Shown: positions 53,759-63,362 of the stretch, in pieces
Layout: each line of letters begins with the position of its first letter
Numbering within the stretch: the stretch's first letter is position 1
Source of the DNA: Synechocystis sp. PCC 7338
GTDB lineage: Bacteria > Cyanobacteriota > Cyanobacteriia > Cyanobacteriales > Microcystaceae
Reading direction: 5' to 3'
NCBI RefSeq assembly: GCF_018282115.1
Contig: NZ_CP054306.1
Span: 1,969,488-2,033,487 of the forward strand
DNA length: 64,000 nucleotides
Program-made: the position numbers and the translations under genes
The notes under the pieces: generated by a model
What the model was told of the DNA's origin: nothing
What the model saw: the letters and a program-made list of their open reading frames with translations, nothing else
Databases searched by the model: none

Positions 53759-55231
53759 ATGAAACTAACTTGGTTGAATTCCCAGCGTCGGTTTATCTCG
53801 GTGATCATCTACCTGACGATTTTTATTCGGGTTTTGACCCTTGGCCTCTACGCCGTAGCGGACAGAACCGAAGCCCGCTACGCAGAAATTGGCCGCAAAA
53901 TGGCAGAAACCGGCGACTGGATTACGCCCCAGATCGACTATGGCGTACCTTTTTGGGGCAAACCACCCCTGTCTACCTGGTTGACAGCGGCGTCATTCAA
54001 AGTTTTTAGTGTTAACGAATTTGCGGCTAGACTATCTTCTTTTTTACCAATTTTATTGGCCAGTTATTTGGTTTATTTGTTGGCAAAAAATAAGGGAATT
54101 AATTACGCCTTAGTTAGCACCATGATTCTAATTACCACCCTGGGCTTTTTTGTCAGCAGTGGGGCAGTGATGACAGATCCAGCTTTGGTGTTGGGAACTA
54201 CCCTATCCATGGTGGGTTTTTGGCAAGCTTACCGAGCTGAGCCTAATGCGGGCCGTCTCTGGGGATATTTGTTTTTTGTCGGTTTGGCGATCGGTTTATT
54301 AGCCAAGGGGCCTATCGGGGTTGTGTTAGTTTTTTTACCCCTAACTATTTGGACAATTTGGCAGAGAAATTTACCTAAGGTTTGGGCTCAATTACCCTGG
54401 ATTCAAGGCATTTTATTGACAGTATTGATAGCGGTGCCCTGGTATTTGCTAGCTGAAGCTAAAACCCCTGGCTTTTTGGATTATTTCATTGTCGGGGAGC
54501 ATTGGAAAAGATTTGTGGAAAAAGGTTGGGAAGGGGATCTATACGGCAGTGGCCACGCCCATCCCTACGGCATGATTTGGGTTTATTGGCTGCTGGCCGC
54601 ATTCCCCTGGTCATTGCTAACGTTGGGATTAGTAGGCAAAATGATCTGGCAAGTTAAAGTTAAACAAACTAAGCTGACTTTACCGACCTTAGACCAGGAA
54701 TGGTTTAGCTATCTGCTGTTGTGGGCTCTGGCTCCGATGGTTTTCTTTACTCCCTCGGCCAATATTCTCTGGACCTACGTTTTACCAGGTTTACCTGCAT
54801 TTGCTTTGTTATTGACGGAATTATTATTCATGCTCTGGCAAGATCAACCCATCAATAAATATATCGTTGCCCCTGGCCTATTAATTCCTCTGGTATTTCT
54901 CTTTGCTTTGCCGATAGTCATCAATGTCGCTAATAAGAATTCCCAAAAATATATTGTCGAAAAATATCAGCAATCCTGTGGGGAATTAGGACAGGAATCA
55001 AACTGTCAATTGTTTTATGTTTTCAACCGACCCTATTCAGCGGAGTTTTATTCTGGAGGTAAAGCCCAACAGGTGGAAATGCACGAAATTTCGCCTTTAC
55101 TAGAAGATGGTCGCCGCAATTATTTTGTCATCAGAACGGATGATATTAAAGAATTTCCGCCGGAAATTGCATCAAAGCTAAATCAAGTTTATGAATATAG
55201 TGCTTATACCCTGTTTTCTGAAGCAAATTAA
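53759..55231 (+). CDS. GT39/PMT-type membrane glycosyltransferase
   Basis: 490 aa from the ATG at 53759, with ten or more hydrophobic segments. The first periplasmic loop carries the family signature YAVADRTEARYAEIGRKMAE, then GDWITPQIDYGVPFWGKPPL and STWLTAASFKVF, close to ArnT and PMT GT-C enzymes that use polyprenyl-phosphate sugars. The acidic DR-E of the loop is the catalytic site of the family. A soluble C-terminal tail of about 90 aa follows the last helix. It would complement the GT2 enzyme at 7545 in glycosylating lipids or periplasmic proteins; that pairing is inference. Confidence 0.85.
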   Translation: MKLTWLNSQRRFISVIIYLTIFIRVLTLGLYAVADRTEARYAEIGRKMAETGDWITPQIDYGVPFWGKPPLSTWLTAASFKVFSVNEFAARLSSFLPILLASYLVYLLAKNKGINYALVSTMILITTLGFFVSSGAVMTDPALVLGTTLSMVGFWQAYRAEPNAGRLWGYLFFVGLAIGLLAKGPIGVVLVFLPLTIWTIWQRNLPKVWAQLPWIQGILLTVLIAVPWYLLAEAKTPGFLDYFIVGEHWKRFVEKGWEGDLYGSGHAHPYGMIWVYWLLAAFPWSLLTLGLVGKMIWQVKVKQTKLTLPTLDQEWFSYLLLWALAPMVFFTPSANILWTYVLPGLPAFALLLTELLFMLWQDQPINKYIVAPGLLIPLVFLFALPIVINVANKNSQKYIVEKYQQSCGELGQESNCQLFYVFNRPYSAEFYSGGKAQQVEMHEISPLLEDGRRNYFVIRTDDIKEFPPEIASKLNQVYEYSAYTLFSEAN

Positions 55232-55242
55232 TGGCAAGAAAT

Positions 55243-57501
55243 CTAATTCGCCATCAATACCCGATTACGCCCAGCCGCCTTAGCTCGATACAAAGCCAGA
55301 TCCGCCGCTTCAATAATTGCCTCCATAGTTTTCCCCTGGTTGGGATAACAGGCAACTCCGAAAGAAACAGTTAAAGACTGTAAATATTTACCCTTGTATT
55401 CAACTTGCATACCGTCGATTGCCGTTCGGAGTTGTTCGGCCTTGACAAAGGTATCGACCATGGGGGTTTGGGGGAGGACAATAATCATTTCTTCGCCGCC
55501 ATAACGACAGGCAATGTCGGAACCCCGAATAGTACTTTGCAGAATGCGGGCGATAATTTTTAGTACATGATCCCCGGCATCGTGCCCCAGTTGGTCATTG
55601 AACTGTTTGAAATGGTCAATGTCGGCCATGATGACCCCAATGGCATGGTTATGACGGCGGGCCCGGCTAATTTCCTGCATCAAAAATTGCTTTAGGTAAC
55701 GACGGTTAAATAGTCCCGTTAATGGATCTCGACTACTTTCATTTTCAAGTCTTTCCCGGAGTTTGATATTGGCGATCGCCAAACTGATTTGTTCTGCAAT
55801 GGCCTTAGCCAACTGTTGTTGTTCGGGGTTAATACTACCGGCTTGATCACTGCAAAGATTAAATAAACCAATGGTTTCTGCCTGGGCAATGAGGGGAATA
55901 CACAAACTTTCCTTGGGCAAACATTGACTATTTAGGTGATTACAAAAAAGATCATGTTGTTGCTCCCCCACCCAATGGGCTTGACCCCGCCGCAGAGCCC
56001 AACAATCTAATCTGTTAAAAACCGTTTGGGAACAAGTTACATTTCCCCAGGATTTAACCATTTCAAAATAGTTAGCGGCGGAGTCGAAAAGAAAAATTGT
56101 CCCCGCAGTGTTAGGAAAAAAAGGAGGAGCTAAGGCCGCCACACTAGCACAGGCATCGGGCACCACCACGCATGACTGTAAATAATCACTCAGGGTGGAG
56201 AGTACTTCCATTTCCTTGTTGCGGCGCTTAAGTTCCTCTAACCGTTGTTGCAACTGTTCATTAACTTGGCAGAGTCGTTCTTCACTTTTAGCCAAAGCTT
56301 GGGTCCGTTCTAAAACCCGTTGTTCCAATTCTTCGTTTAGTTTTTCTAGCTCTGCTTCTGCTCTTTTTTGCGCGCTAACATCCATGGCTACCCCTTGCAA
56401 CCCCACAACTTCCCCATTCGGGTGGTGAACCGCTTCAATTCTTGTCCATATCCAGCCCTCGGTGCCATCACATCGGAAAAAACGGAATGTGAAACCCTGG
56501 GTCTCCCCTGTTTCTAATACTTTATCGACAACATCTTGATGTCTTTGGCGATCGCCTGGAACAATGACGGCAGTGGCATTTTCATAGGTAACTGGAGATT
56601 GGGGATCCCAACCAAATACTTCATACATCTCCTCTGACCAATCAATTTTTCCAGAGGGCAACTCAAATTTCCACCGGCCTAATTTAGCCAGTTTTTGGGT
56701 TTCTGTAAGTTCTATTTCCCGTTGCCGCAGTTTATCTTCGCTTAACTTGCGATCAGTAATGTCTGTACCAGTCGCTAAAACTTCAACTAAATTACCCTGA
56801 GCGTCAAAAATAGGCTTATTTTTCCACGCAACCCAAACTCGATCACCATTTTTTTTGATATTTTCATTTTCATTGTATTCATACTTATCAGGATTGTCAC
56901 AAATGTCCTTGACTAAAGTTTCTAAGTTTTCACCGCTACTACTAATCCTAGAAACAATAGTTTCCATGACAGATTTGCCAACTATTTCTGCTTCGGTAAA
57001 ACCAAAAAAATCCTGACCATATTGATTAATAAAAATAATTTCGCCTGTCGGTTTCCAGCGCAATATGGTGTTGTTGATGGATTCTACTAAATTACGATAT
57101 TGCCACTCACTTTTTTCTATTCTCAGGCGAGCCTCATGGCGATCATTAATGTCAACACAGGAACCAATGTAACCCAGAAATTTTCCATCCGAGGTAAAAT
57201 GGGGTATCCCATTATCCAATAACCAACGGTATTCCCCAGCGGCATTGCGGAGGCGATATTCCATGGTGAAGGGTTGACGAGCATCAAAGGCTTGAACATA
57301 GGTATCTAAACAGCGTTGAAAATCATCGGGATGTACCCCTTCCGCCCAACCATTGCCCTCCTCTTGTTGTAAAGTTCGCCCAGTAAAATCAAGCCAGGGG
57401 CGATTGAAATAAAAACAGCCCTTATCCAAGCCAGACATCCAGATTAAAATCGGGGCATGGTCTGCTAAATTAAAAAAACGTCCTTCGCTTTCTTTGAGCA
57501 T
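55243..57501 (-). CDS. PAS-PAS-PAS-GAF-GGDEF diguanylate cyclase-type protein
   Basis: 752 aa, no membrane segment. Three PAS domains at about residues 8-125, 130-255 and 265-385 (each with its PAC end, such as DITDRKLSEDKLR); coiled coil at about 385-440; GAF at about 445-590; GGDEF at about 590-752. The active-site motif is CRYGGEEMIIVLPQ (a GGEEM variant), preceded by the RxxD inhibitory site RGSD exactly five residues upstream, so it should make c-di-GMP with product control. LGHDAGDHVLK precedes it. Compared with the tandem paralogue it lacks one PAS and the N-terminal coil. Its first ATG begins directly at a PAS domain, so upstream loss is possible. Confidence 0.9.
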   Translation of the reverse strand: MLKESEGRFFNLADHAPILIWMSGLDKGCFYFNRPWLDFTGRTLQQEEGNGWAEGVHPDDFQRCLDTYVQAFDARQPFTMEYRLRNAAGEYRWLLDNGIPHFTSDGKFLGYIGSCVDINDRHEARLRIEKSEWQYRNLVESINNTILRWKPTGEIIFINQYGQDFFGFTEAEIVGKSVMETIVSRISSSGENLETLVKDICDNPDKYEYNENENIKKNGDRVWVAWKNKPIFDAQGNLVEVLATGTDITDRKLSEDKLRQREIELTETQKLAKLGRWKFELPSGKIDWSEEMYEVFGWDPQSPVTYENATAVIVPGDRQRHQDVVDKVLETGETQGFTFRFFRCDGTEGWIWTRIEAVHHPNGEVVGLQGVAMDVSAQKRAEAELEKLNEELEQRVLERTQALAKSEERLCQVNEQLQQRLEELKRRNKEMEVLSTLSDYLQSCVVVPDACASVAALAPPFFPNTAGTIFLFDSAANYFEMVKSWGNVTCSQTVFNRLDCWALRRGQAHWVGEQQHDLFCNHLNSQCLPKESLCIPLIAQAETIGLFNLCSDQAGSINPEQQQLAKAIAEQISLAIANIKLRERLENESSRDPLTGLFNRRYLKQFLMQEISRARRHNHAIGVIMADIDHFKQFNDQLGHDAGDHVLKIIARILQSTIRGSDIACRYGGEEMIIVLPQTPMVDTFVKAEQLRTAIDGMQVEYKGKYLQSLTVSFGVACYPNQGKTMEAIIEAADLALYRAKAAGRNRVLMAN

Positions 57502-57814
57502 AACTCTTAGAGTCTTTTGGCCATCAATATTGAAGCTTTCTGTTTTAACAAAAGTTTGTAAGCTACTGGTATCTTAAGAAAATAATTTTTGCTTTTGTCA
57601 TTAATATCTCATTGTCTTGGGGGTCATTGACCATGGGAATAAGACCGACAATTAGATTTTATTATTAATGGGATTTAGTTGGCCGGTCTTTTTTGTTAGC
57701 TAATGCTACCCTTACAAGCTAGCAAAAATAATTGTCTGAGGTGATAAAATTCACAGAACTTTACGTGATTTCACGCAAAACCTCCGTGATCACAGCATAT
57801 TAATGACAAGAAAC
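57502..57814. other. 313-bp spacer between the two GGDEF genes, with a terminator-like hairpin
   Basis: AAGACCG (57641-57647) pairs with CGGTCTT (57684-57690) and is followed on the plus strand by T; on the minus strand the same stem could end the upstream GGDEF transcript. Homology between the two genes extends a little past their stop codons (TAATGGCAAGAAAT versus TAATGACAAGAAAC), evidence of tandem duplication. Confidence 0.55.
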
Positions 57815-60646
57815 CTAATCCGCCATTATGACTTGATTGCGACCAGCGGCCTTGGCTCGATATAGGGCTTCATCGGCTGCTTTGATAATAGTAGCCATGG
57901 TTTCTCCATGGTCAGGGTAACAGGCTACCCCCAGGGAAACGGTCAATGTGCTCAAGTTCTTTCCTTTGTATTCCACTTCCATGGAGGCGATCGCCTGACG
58001 GAGAGATTCTGCCTTGGCTAGGGTATCTTCCATGGAGGTTTGGGGCAAAACAATGGTCATTTCTTCCCCGCCGTATCGACAGGCAATGTCAGAACCACGG
58101 ATGTTACTTTGCAGAATGCGCCCAATAACTTTCAGCACATGATCTCCGGCGTCGTGGCCCAGTTGGTCATTGAACTGTTTGAAATGGTCAATGTCCCCCA
58201 TAATGACGCCAATGGAATAGTTATAGCGCCGAGCCCGGCCAAGCTCCTGCAGAAAAAACTGCTCTAGGTAGCGGCGGTTAAATAACCCCGTGAGTGGATC
58301 TCGTATGCTCTGATTTTCTAGCTTTTCCCGCAATTTGATATTGGCGATCGCCAGACTAACCTGTTCGGCGATGGTTTTAGCTAACTGTTGTTGTTCTGGG
58401 TTAATTACTCCAACTTGCTTACTACAGAGATTGAGCAAGCCGAGGGTTTCCCCCTGGGCAATCAGAGGAATGCACAAACTTTCCTCGGCGGAACATTGAT
58501 CATCCAGATGGTTGCAAAATAAATCGTGTTGGTCTTGCCCTACCCAATGAACCTGACCCCGCCGCAGAGCCCAACAATCAATGCCATTAAACACCGGCTG
58601 GGAACAGGGGAAAGCTCCCCAGGTTTTGGCCAGCTCAAAATAATTGGCTGTAGAATCAAAAAGGAAAATTGCTCCGGTAATATTCGGAAAAAGTGGCTTA
58701 GCCAGGGCGGCTACACTGGCACAGGCATCTTCTACCACCACACAGGACTGTAAATACTCGTTCAGGGTGGAAAGCAATTCCATTTCCTGATTGCGGCGCT
58801 TCAGTTCCTCCAGCCGTTGTTGCAATTGTTCATTGACTTGGTAGAGTTTTTCTTCACTTTTCGCCAAAGCCTGGGTTCTTTCCATTACCCTCTGCTCCAG
58901 TTCCGCATTGAGCTTTTCTAGTTCCGCTTCTATCAGTTCCCGTTGGTGGAGGGCCTGCTTCTGTTGCTTTATGTCGACCACCACACAAATGGTTAAATCA
59001 GTATTCCCCTCAAAGGGAGCTGCCCCAACTAAAACCGGGACAGTGCGGCCATTTTTATGAAAGTACTCCTTTTCCCAGGGCTTAGTGAAGCCGTATTTTC
59101 GCAAATTTTCTATGGCTTCAACATCCTTGGCCCGGTGTTCTACTGGAGTAAGTACGTCCCAGCGGATTAATCCCGCTTCTAGTTCCTTGCGGCTGTACCC
59201 TATCATGTCCAATAGACAATTGTTAGCCTCGAACACTTCACCGCTGAGACTAGCAAACATAATGCCGACAATGTCCGACTCAAACACTTTACGAAAACGA
59301 GACTCACTATTTTGTAGGGCAATTTCCGCTTCTTTTTGTTTAGTAATATCCATGGCAACGCCCTGGAGCCCGGTTATTTCCCCGTTTGGATTGAATAAAG
59401 CTTCCGTTTTTGCCCAAATCCAGCCCTGACTGCCATCGGTCCGACAAAAGCTATAGGTAAACTCCTGGGCTAGCCCTGTTTGCAAAACGTACTGCACTAT
59501 TTCGCCAAAGCGTTGGCGATCGCCTGGGTGGATAAGCTGTTCTAGCTCTTGATAACTGGGGGGCCCCTGTTGGGGATCCCGGCCAAACATTTGGAAAATT
59601 TCCTCTGACCAATTAATTTTGCCGGAACGTAAATCGAATTTCCAGCGACCTAATTTAGCTAATTTTTGGGTTTCTATCAGTTCTGTTTCCCGTTGCCGCA
59701 ATTTATCTTCAGCCAATTTCCGGTCTGTAATATCTATTCCCGAGGTTACAAATTCAATTAGATTACCTTCTTTGTCAAAAATGGGCTTATTTGTCCAGAC
59801 GATCCAGGCTCGATCGCCATTTTTTTTAATATTTTCGTTTTCGGTAGATTGATACTTTTCGGGATTTTGGATGATATCTGCGATGTAGGCCTCTAAATCA
59901 TGCCCCGAACTGCTAATTAAGGGCACAATGGTCTCGAAAACTGACTTACCGACCATTTCTTCGGCGCTAAAACCAAAAAAATCCTGGGCATATTGGTTGG
60001 CAAAAGTAATTTCCCCCGTCGATGACCAACGACCCACAATGGTATTGAGGGACTCCACTAGGGTGCGATATTTTTCTTCACTCCCTTCTAATACATGCCG
60101 AGTTTCTTGGCGGTCATTAATGTCAATGCAATAACCCATATAGCCAAGAAATTTTCCATCCGGGGCAAAACGGGGCACCCCATTCTCCAACAACCAATGG
60201 TATTCCCCCTCTCGGTTCCGTAGACGATACTCCATGGTGTATGGCTGCCGAGCATCGAAAGCCTCAACGTAGGTTTGTAAACAGTGGTCAAAATCTTCGG
60301 GATGCACCCCCTCCGTCCAACCATTACCCTGTTCCTGTTCGAGGGTGCGGCCGGTGAAGTCGAGCCAGGATTGATTGAAATAGAAACAGCCTTTGTCCAA
60401 ACCAGTGACACAAATTAGCATAGGGGCGTTATCCACCAAGCTAAGAAATTGTTCTTCACTCTCTTGGAGAATGGCCGCTAGGGACTGGCCTTGGTCAGAG
60501 CTTCCATCGTCATCGACTGGAATCTCAGGTTGGTCGGGGTGAAAAAAAGTTTTCAATACCTGCTGGGACTTAAGAGCCGCTAATTCCGCCCTCAAAGTCT
60601 CTAATTCTGCCATTAACGAACCAACATCCGGACTGTCATCAGCCAT
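57815..60646 (-). CDS. PAS4-GAF-GGDEF diguanylate cyclase-type protein
   Basis: 943 aa, soluble. N-terminal coil (LMAELETLRAELAALKSQQV), PAS domains at about residues 68-185, 190-315, 330-445 and 447-565, coiled coil to about 625, GAF to about 780, and GGDEF at about 785-943. The catalytic motif is CRYGGEEMTIVLPQ with the I-site RGSD five residues upstream, as in the paralogue. The fourth PAS (KVFESDIVGIMFASLSGEVF) is missing from the downstream copy. With four sensor PAS modules plus GAF it likely integrates several signals into c-di-GMP. Divergent from rseP across a 395-bp spacer. Confidence 0.9.
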   Translation of the reverse strand: MADDSPDVGSLMAELETLRAELAALKSQQVLKTFFHPDQPEIPVDDDGSSDQGQSLAAILQESEEQFLSLVDNAPMLICVTGLDKGCFYFNQSWLDFTGRTLEQEQGNGWTEGVHPEDFDHCLQTYVEAFDARQPYTMEYRLRNREGEYHWLLENGVPRFAPDGKFLGYMGYCIDINDRQETRHVLEGSEEKYRTLVESLNTIVGRWSSTGEITFANQYAQDFFGFSAEEMVGKSVFETIVPLISSSGHDLEAYIADIIQNPEKYQSTENENIKKNGDRAWIVWTNKPIFDKEGNLIEFVTSGIDITDRKLAEDKLRQRETELIETQKLAKLGRWKFDLRSGKINWSEEIFQMFGRDPQQGPPSYQELEQLIHPGDRQRFGEIVQYVLQTGLAQEFTYSFCRTDGSQGWIWAKTEALFNPNGEITGLQGVAMDITKQKEAEIALQNSESRFRKVFESDIVGIMFASLSGEVFEANNCLLDMIGYSRKELEAGLIRWDVLTPVEHRAKDVEAIENLRKYGFTKPWEKEYFHKNGRTVPVLVGAAPFEGNTDLTICVVVDIKQQKQALHQRELIEAELEKLNAELEQRVMERTQALAKSEEKLYQVNEQLQQRLEELKRRNQEMELLSTLNEYLQSCVVVEDACASVAALAKPLFPNITGAIFLFDSTANYFELAKTWGAFPCSQPVFNGIDCWALRRGQVHWVGQDQHDLFCNHLDDQCSAEESLCIPLIAQGETLGLLNLCSKQVGVINPEQQQLAKTIAEQVSLAIANIKLREKLENQSIRDPLTGLFNRRYLEQFFLQELGRARRYNYSIGVIMGDIDHFKQFNDQLGHDAGDHVLKVIGRILQSNIRGSDIACRYGGEEMTIVLPQTSMEDTLAKAESLRQAIASMEVEYKGKNLSTLTVSLGVACYPDHGETMATIIKAADEALYRAKAAGRNQVIMAD

Positions 60647-61041
60647 ATAATTCCATGATTTCTAGGCGATCGCCATTTTCTGCTGTTGCTACTATCGGTC
60701 ACTATCCACGGTTAATCTGGGCAAATGGGGCAAAAAATAAAATAAGTAGTCATGCACCCGAGTCTATTAGCAGGCCCCGTCTCCCCAGCATAACAGAAAC
60801 CTAGAAATTGTTTGAAAAGCCCCCTAAATGCCCAATTTTTGTAAAAAATCTACATATAAGTCAGTCCTCCAGCCGGAGCTTTAGGGGATCGATTTAGGAG
60901 GAAAACTAAAACTTTGGCAATTAGCTCTTATGTTGGCGGCTTGTCGGGACGAGGCTACGTCTCCTGGCAGTAGTTGGGTTAGAATCGGGGGAATTGTCTG
61001 TTGAGGGGAACTAGCCCCCAATATTCCCATTTGAGAAAATT
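60647..61041. other. 395-bp spacer upstream of rseP with dispersed-repeat copy
   Basis: Contains a HIP1 site at about 60666 and the blocks GTTTGAAAAG (60810-60819) and GGAGCTTTAG (60875-60884), which recur in the same order at 63159-63199. It serves as the promoter region of rseP and the divergent GGDEF gene. No open frame is convincing. Confidence 0.55.
60810..60915 (+). repeat. Dispersed repeat, copy A
   Basis: Shares GTTTGAAAAG-CCCC, GGAGCTTTAG and a GATTTAGGAGGAAAACTA-like tail with copy B at 63159-63231. The spacing between blocks is longer here by about 34 nt. Confidence 0.55.
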
Positions 61042-62142
61042 ATGTCAGTTTTAGCGGCGTTAGCGGCGATCGGAGTACTTGCGGTATTAATTGCGGTGCA
61101 TGAGTTGGGGCACTTTGCGGCCGCCCGTTTACAGGGCATCCATGTCACTCGCTTTGCCTTGGGATTTGGGCCACCGCTGTTGAAATATCAAGGTGCTGAA
61201 ACGGAATATTCCATCCGAGCCATTCCCCTGGGGGGCTATGTGGCTTTCCCCGATGATGATCCAGACAGTGAAATTCCTGCCGACGATCCCAACTTGCTAA
61301 AAAACCGCCCCATCCTCGACCGGGCCATTGTCATTAGTGCAGGGGTAATTGCCAATTTGGTTTTTGCTTACTTTCTGCTCATTGGTCAGGTAAGTACCAT
61401 TGGTTTTCAGAATATTCAGCCCGGTTTAGTCATTCCTCAGGTGGACAGTGCCTCTGCAGCCCAGGCGGCCGGGGTGGAGCCGGGGGATATTGTGCTTTCC
61501 CTCCAGGGCAACATTTTACCCGGTTTTCCCGATGCCACCACCCAGTTTATTGACATAGTGCGGCGATCGCCGTCGGTGCCCATCACAGTGGAAGTGCAAC
61601 GGGGGGAAGAGACTAAAACCCTAACCATTACCCCCAGTCAGGATCCCGAAGGTCACGGTAAAATTGGGGTCGCTTTGTTGCCCAACGTGGAAACCAAACA
61701 GGCCGCTAATCCCATCCAAGCTTTAACCTATAGCGCTGAAGCCTTTGAACGAATTGTCAAGCTGACTGGCCAGGGCTTTTGGCAGTTGGCCAGTAACTTT
61801 GCCGACAATGCTTCCCAGGTGGCCGGGCCGGTAAAAATTGTTGAGTATGGCGCTAACATTGCTCGCTCGGATGCCAGTAACCTATTCCAATTTGGGGCGC
61901 TGATTAGCATTAACCTAGCTGTAATTAATATTCTGCCTCTACCTGCGTTGGATGGTGGCCAACTGGTGTTTTTGTTGATTGAAGGACTTCTGGGCAAGCC
62001 CCTACCCGAAAAGTTCCAAATGGGGGTGATGCAAACGGGGTTAGTGCTTCTGCTGAGCTTGGGGGTATTTTTGATTGTGCGGGATACCCTGAATTTGACC
62101 TTTGTGCAGGAGTTTTTGCCTTCCTTTGCGGGCTATGAGTAG
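61042..62142 (+). CDS. rseP: RIP/site-2 type membrane zinc protease
   Basis: 366 aa intramembrane metalloprotease. The first helix carries the zinc motif in AVHELGHFAAAR (HELGH). A PDZ domain lies at about residues 110-200 (AQAAGVEPGDIVLSLQGNILPG), and the third metal ligand is in the C-terminal LPLPALDGGQLVFLLIE motif. Substrates are probably anti-sigma factors or other membrane proteins; in PCC 6803 this is an Slr1821-like protein (recall). The stop overlaps the nth start by eight bases, suggesting coupling. Confidence 0.93.
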   Translation: MSVLAALAAIGVLAVLIAVHELGHFAAARLQGIHVTRFALGFGPPLLKYQGAETEYSIRAIPLGGYVAFPDDDPDSEIPADDPNLLKNRPILDRAIVISAGVIANLVFAYFLLIGQVSTIGFQNIQPGLVIPQVDSASAAQAAGVEPGDIVLSLQGNILPGFPDATTQFIDIVRRSPSVPITVEVQRGEETKTLTITPSQDPEGHGKIGVALLPNVETKQAANPIQALTYSAEAFERIVKLTGQGFWQLASNFADNASQVAGPVKIVEYGANIARSDASNLFQFGALISINLAVINILPLPALDGGQLVFLLIEGLLGKPLPEKFQMGVMQTGLVLLLSLGVFLIVRDTLNLTFVQEFLPSFAGYE

Positions 62143-62794
62143 TTTGTTACGAAAAATGGCCAGTAAAAAACAACGGGCGACGGAAATTCTACTTATTCTC
62201 AAAAAACTTTACCCCGGTGCTACCTGTAGCCTGGATTATCAAACCCCAGTACAACTTTTGGTGGCCACCATCCTTTCGGCCCAATGCACCGATGAACGGG
62301 TAAATAAGGTCACCCCAGCCCTGTTTCAGCGTTATCCCGATGCGGCGGCCCTGGCCTACGGCGATCGCCAGGAGATTGAAGAATTAATCCATTCCACTGG
62401 TTTTTTTCGTAATAAAGCTAAAAATATCCAGGGAGCTTGCCGCAAAATTGTCGAAGAATTTGACGGGGAAGTGCCCCAACGGATGGAAGAGTTATTGACC
62501 CTACCCGGAGTGGCCCGCAAAACCGCCAATGTGGTTTTAGCCCACGCTTTCGGTATCCTCGCTGGGGTGACGGTGGACACCCACGTCAAACGCCTGAGCC
62601 AACGGTTGGGCTTAACTAAAGCGACCGATCCCATTCGTATTGAGCGGGATTTAATGAAACTGATTCCCCAGCCGGATTGGGAAAATTTTTCTATCCATAT
62701 TATTTATCACGGTCGGGCAGTATGTGCGGCCCGCAAGCCCCTCTGTGGGGAATGTCAATTGGCCCATCTTTGCCCCAGTGCTCAAGCGAGTTGA
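62135..62794 (+). CDS. nth: Endonuclease III (DNA glycosylase/AP lyase)
   Basis: 219 aa from the ATG at 62135, inside the rseP 3' end; another ATG at 62156 is possible. Oxidised-pyrimidine repair enzyme. The catalytic Lys lies in the helix-hairpin-helix LLTLPGVARKTANVVLAHAFG, and the catalytic Asp is in GVTVDTHVKRLSQRLGL. The C-terminal iron-sulfur site is complete: CAARKPLCGECQLAHLC gives C-x6-C-x2-C-x5-C. The usual length and motifs make it confident. Confidence 0.95.
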   Translation: MSSLLRKMASKKQRATEILLILKKLYPGATCSLDYQTPVQLLVATILSAQCTDERVNKVTPALFQRYPDAAALAYGDRQEIEELIHSTGFFRNKAKNIQGACRKIVEEFDGEVPQRMEELLTLPGVARKTANVVLAHAFGILAGVTVDTHVKRLSQRLGLTKATDPIRIERDLMKLIPQPDWENFSIHIIYHGRAVCAARKPLCGECQLAHLCPSAQAS

Positions 62795-62923
62795 GATCCA
62801 CTAAGGCTGAAGATGGAAGTTGGAATCAGTTTACCAAGCTCCCCCGACTTCTCCATAGGGGAATTAAAACTTGTAACTTGGTCAAAGATTAGAAAAAAGC
62901 GATTAGTACTGGTGGAAAGGTAA

Positions 62924-63000
62924 AAAAAAGCGGCCAGCTTCGCCCCCATTAAATTAGGTTCGGAAACTAGCCCTGTGCTACATTGTGCACCCGCTTTTTT
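62924..63000. terminator. Long-loop inverted repeat with A/T tracts (terminator or small RNA end)
   Basis: AAAAAAGCGG (62924-62933) pairs perfectly over ten positions with CCGCTTTTTT (62991-63000); the loop is 57 nt. Both strands end in T runs after a GC core, so it could terminate in both directions or define the 3' end of a short RNA. It is 129 bp after nth. Confidence 0.5.
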
Positions 63001-63158
63001 GAATCCTGCCATCATTATCTGATTCTCACTGGAGGTCAACAAGCGGATAGGTCACTGGAGAACGGTGATTCTAGTCACAGGCGATCGGTGCCACTTTTAA
63101 GCTCAATCCGAAGATGCAACCAGGCGATCGCCAAATTTTTGCCCTGGCATTAGAACGT

Positions 63159-63231
63159 GTTTGAAAAGTCCCCCAGTCCCAGTATTGCTGGAGCTTTAGT
63201 GAGGAGGTTTAGGTAGAAAAATGAGACTTTT
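63159..63231 (+). repeat. Dispersed repeat, copy B
   Basis: GTTTGAAAAG (63159-63168), GGAGCTTTAG (63190-63199) and a GGTTTAGGTAGAAAA tail match copy A at 60810-60915 in order and orientation. The pair brackets rseP-nth. Confidence 0.55.
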
Positions 63232-63362
63232 TGGCCCTACTGCAGATAAACCCAACTAGTATGGTTTCAAGCGGCTTCGTTTCCAGCAGGGGCGGGGCCA
63301 ATGGATATACTGGGGGAACAATCCACCTCAGTCTGTTTTAAATTACTAAATTCTTCTTGTTT

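Larger units (their letters stand above)
62795..63362. other. 568-bp spacer after nth, large inverted repeat and dispersed-repeat copy
   Basis: Carries an inverted repeat (62924-63000), HIP1 sites near 63126, and dispersed repeat copy B (63159-63231). Beyond these no gene with coding character is evident on either strand. Confidence 0.55.
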
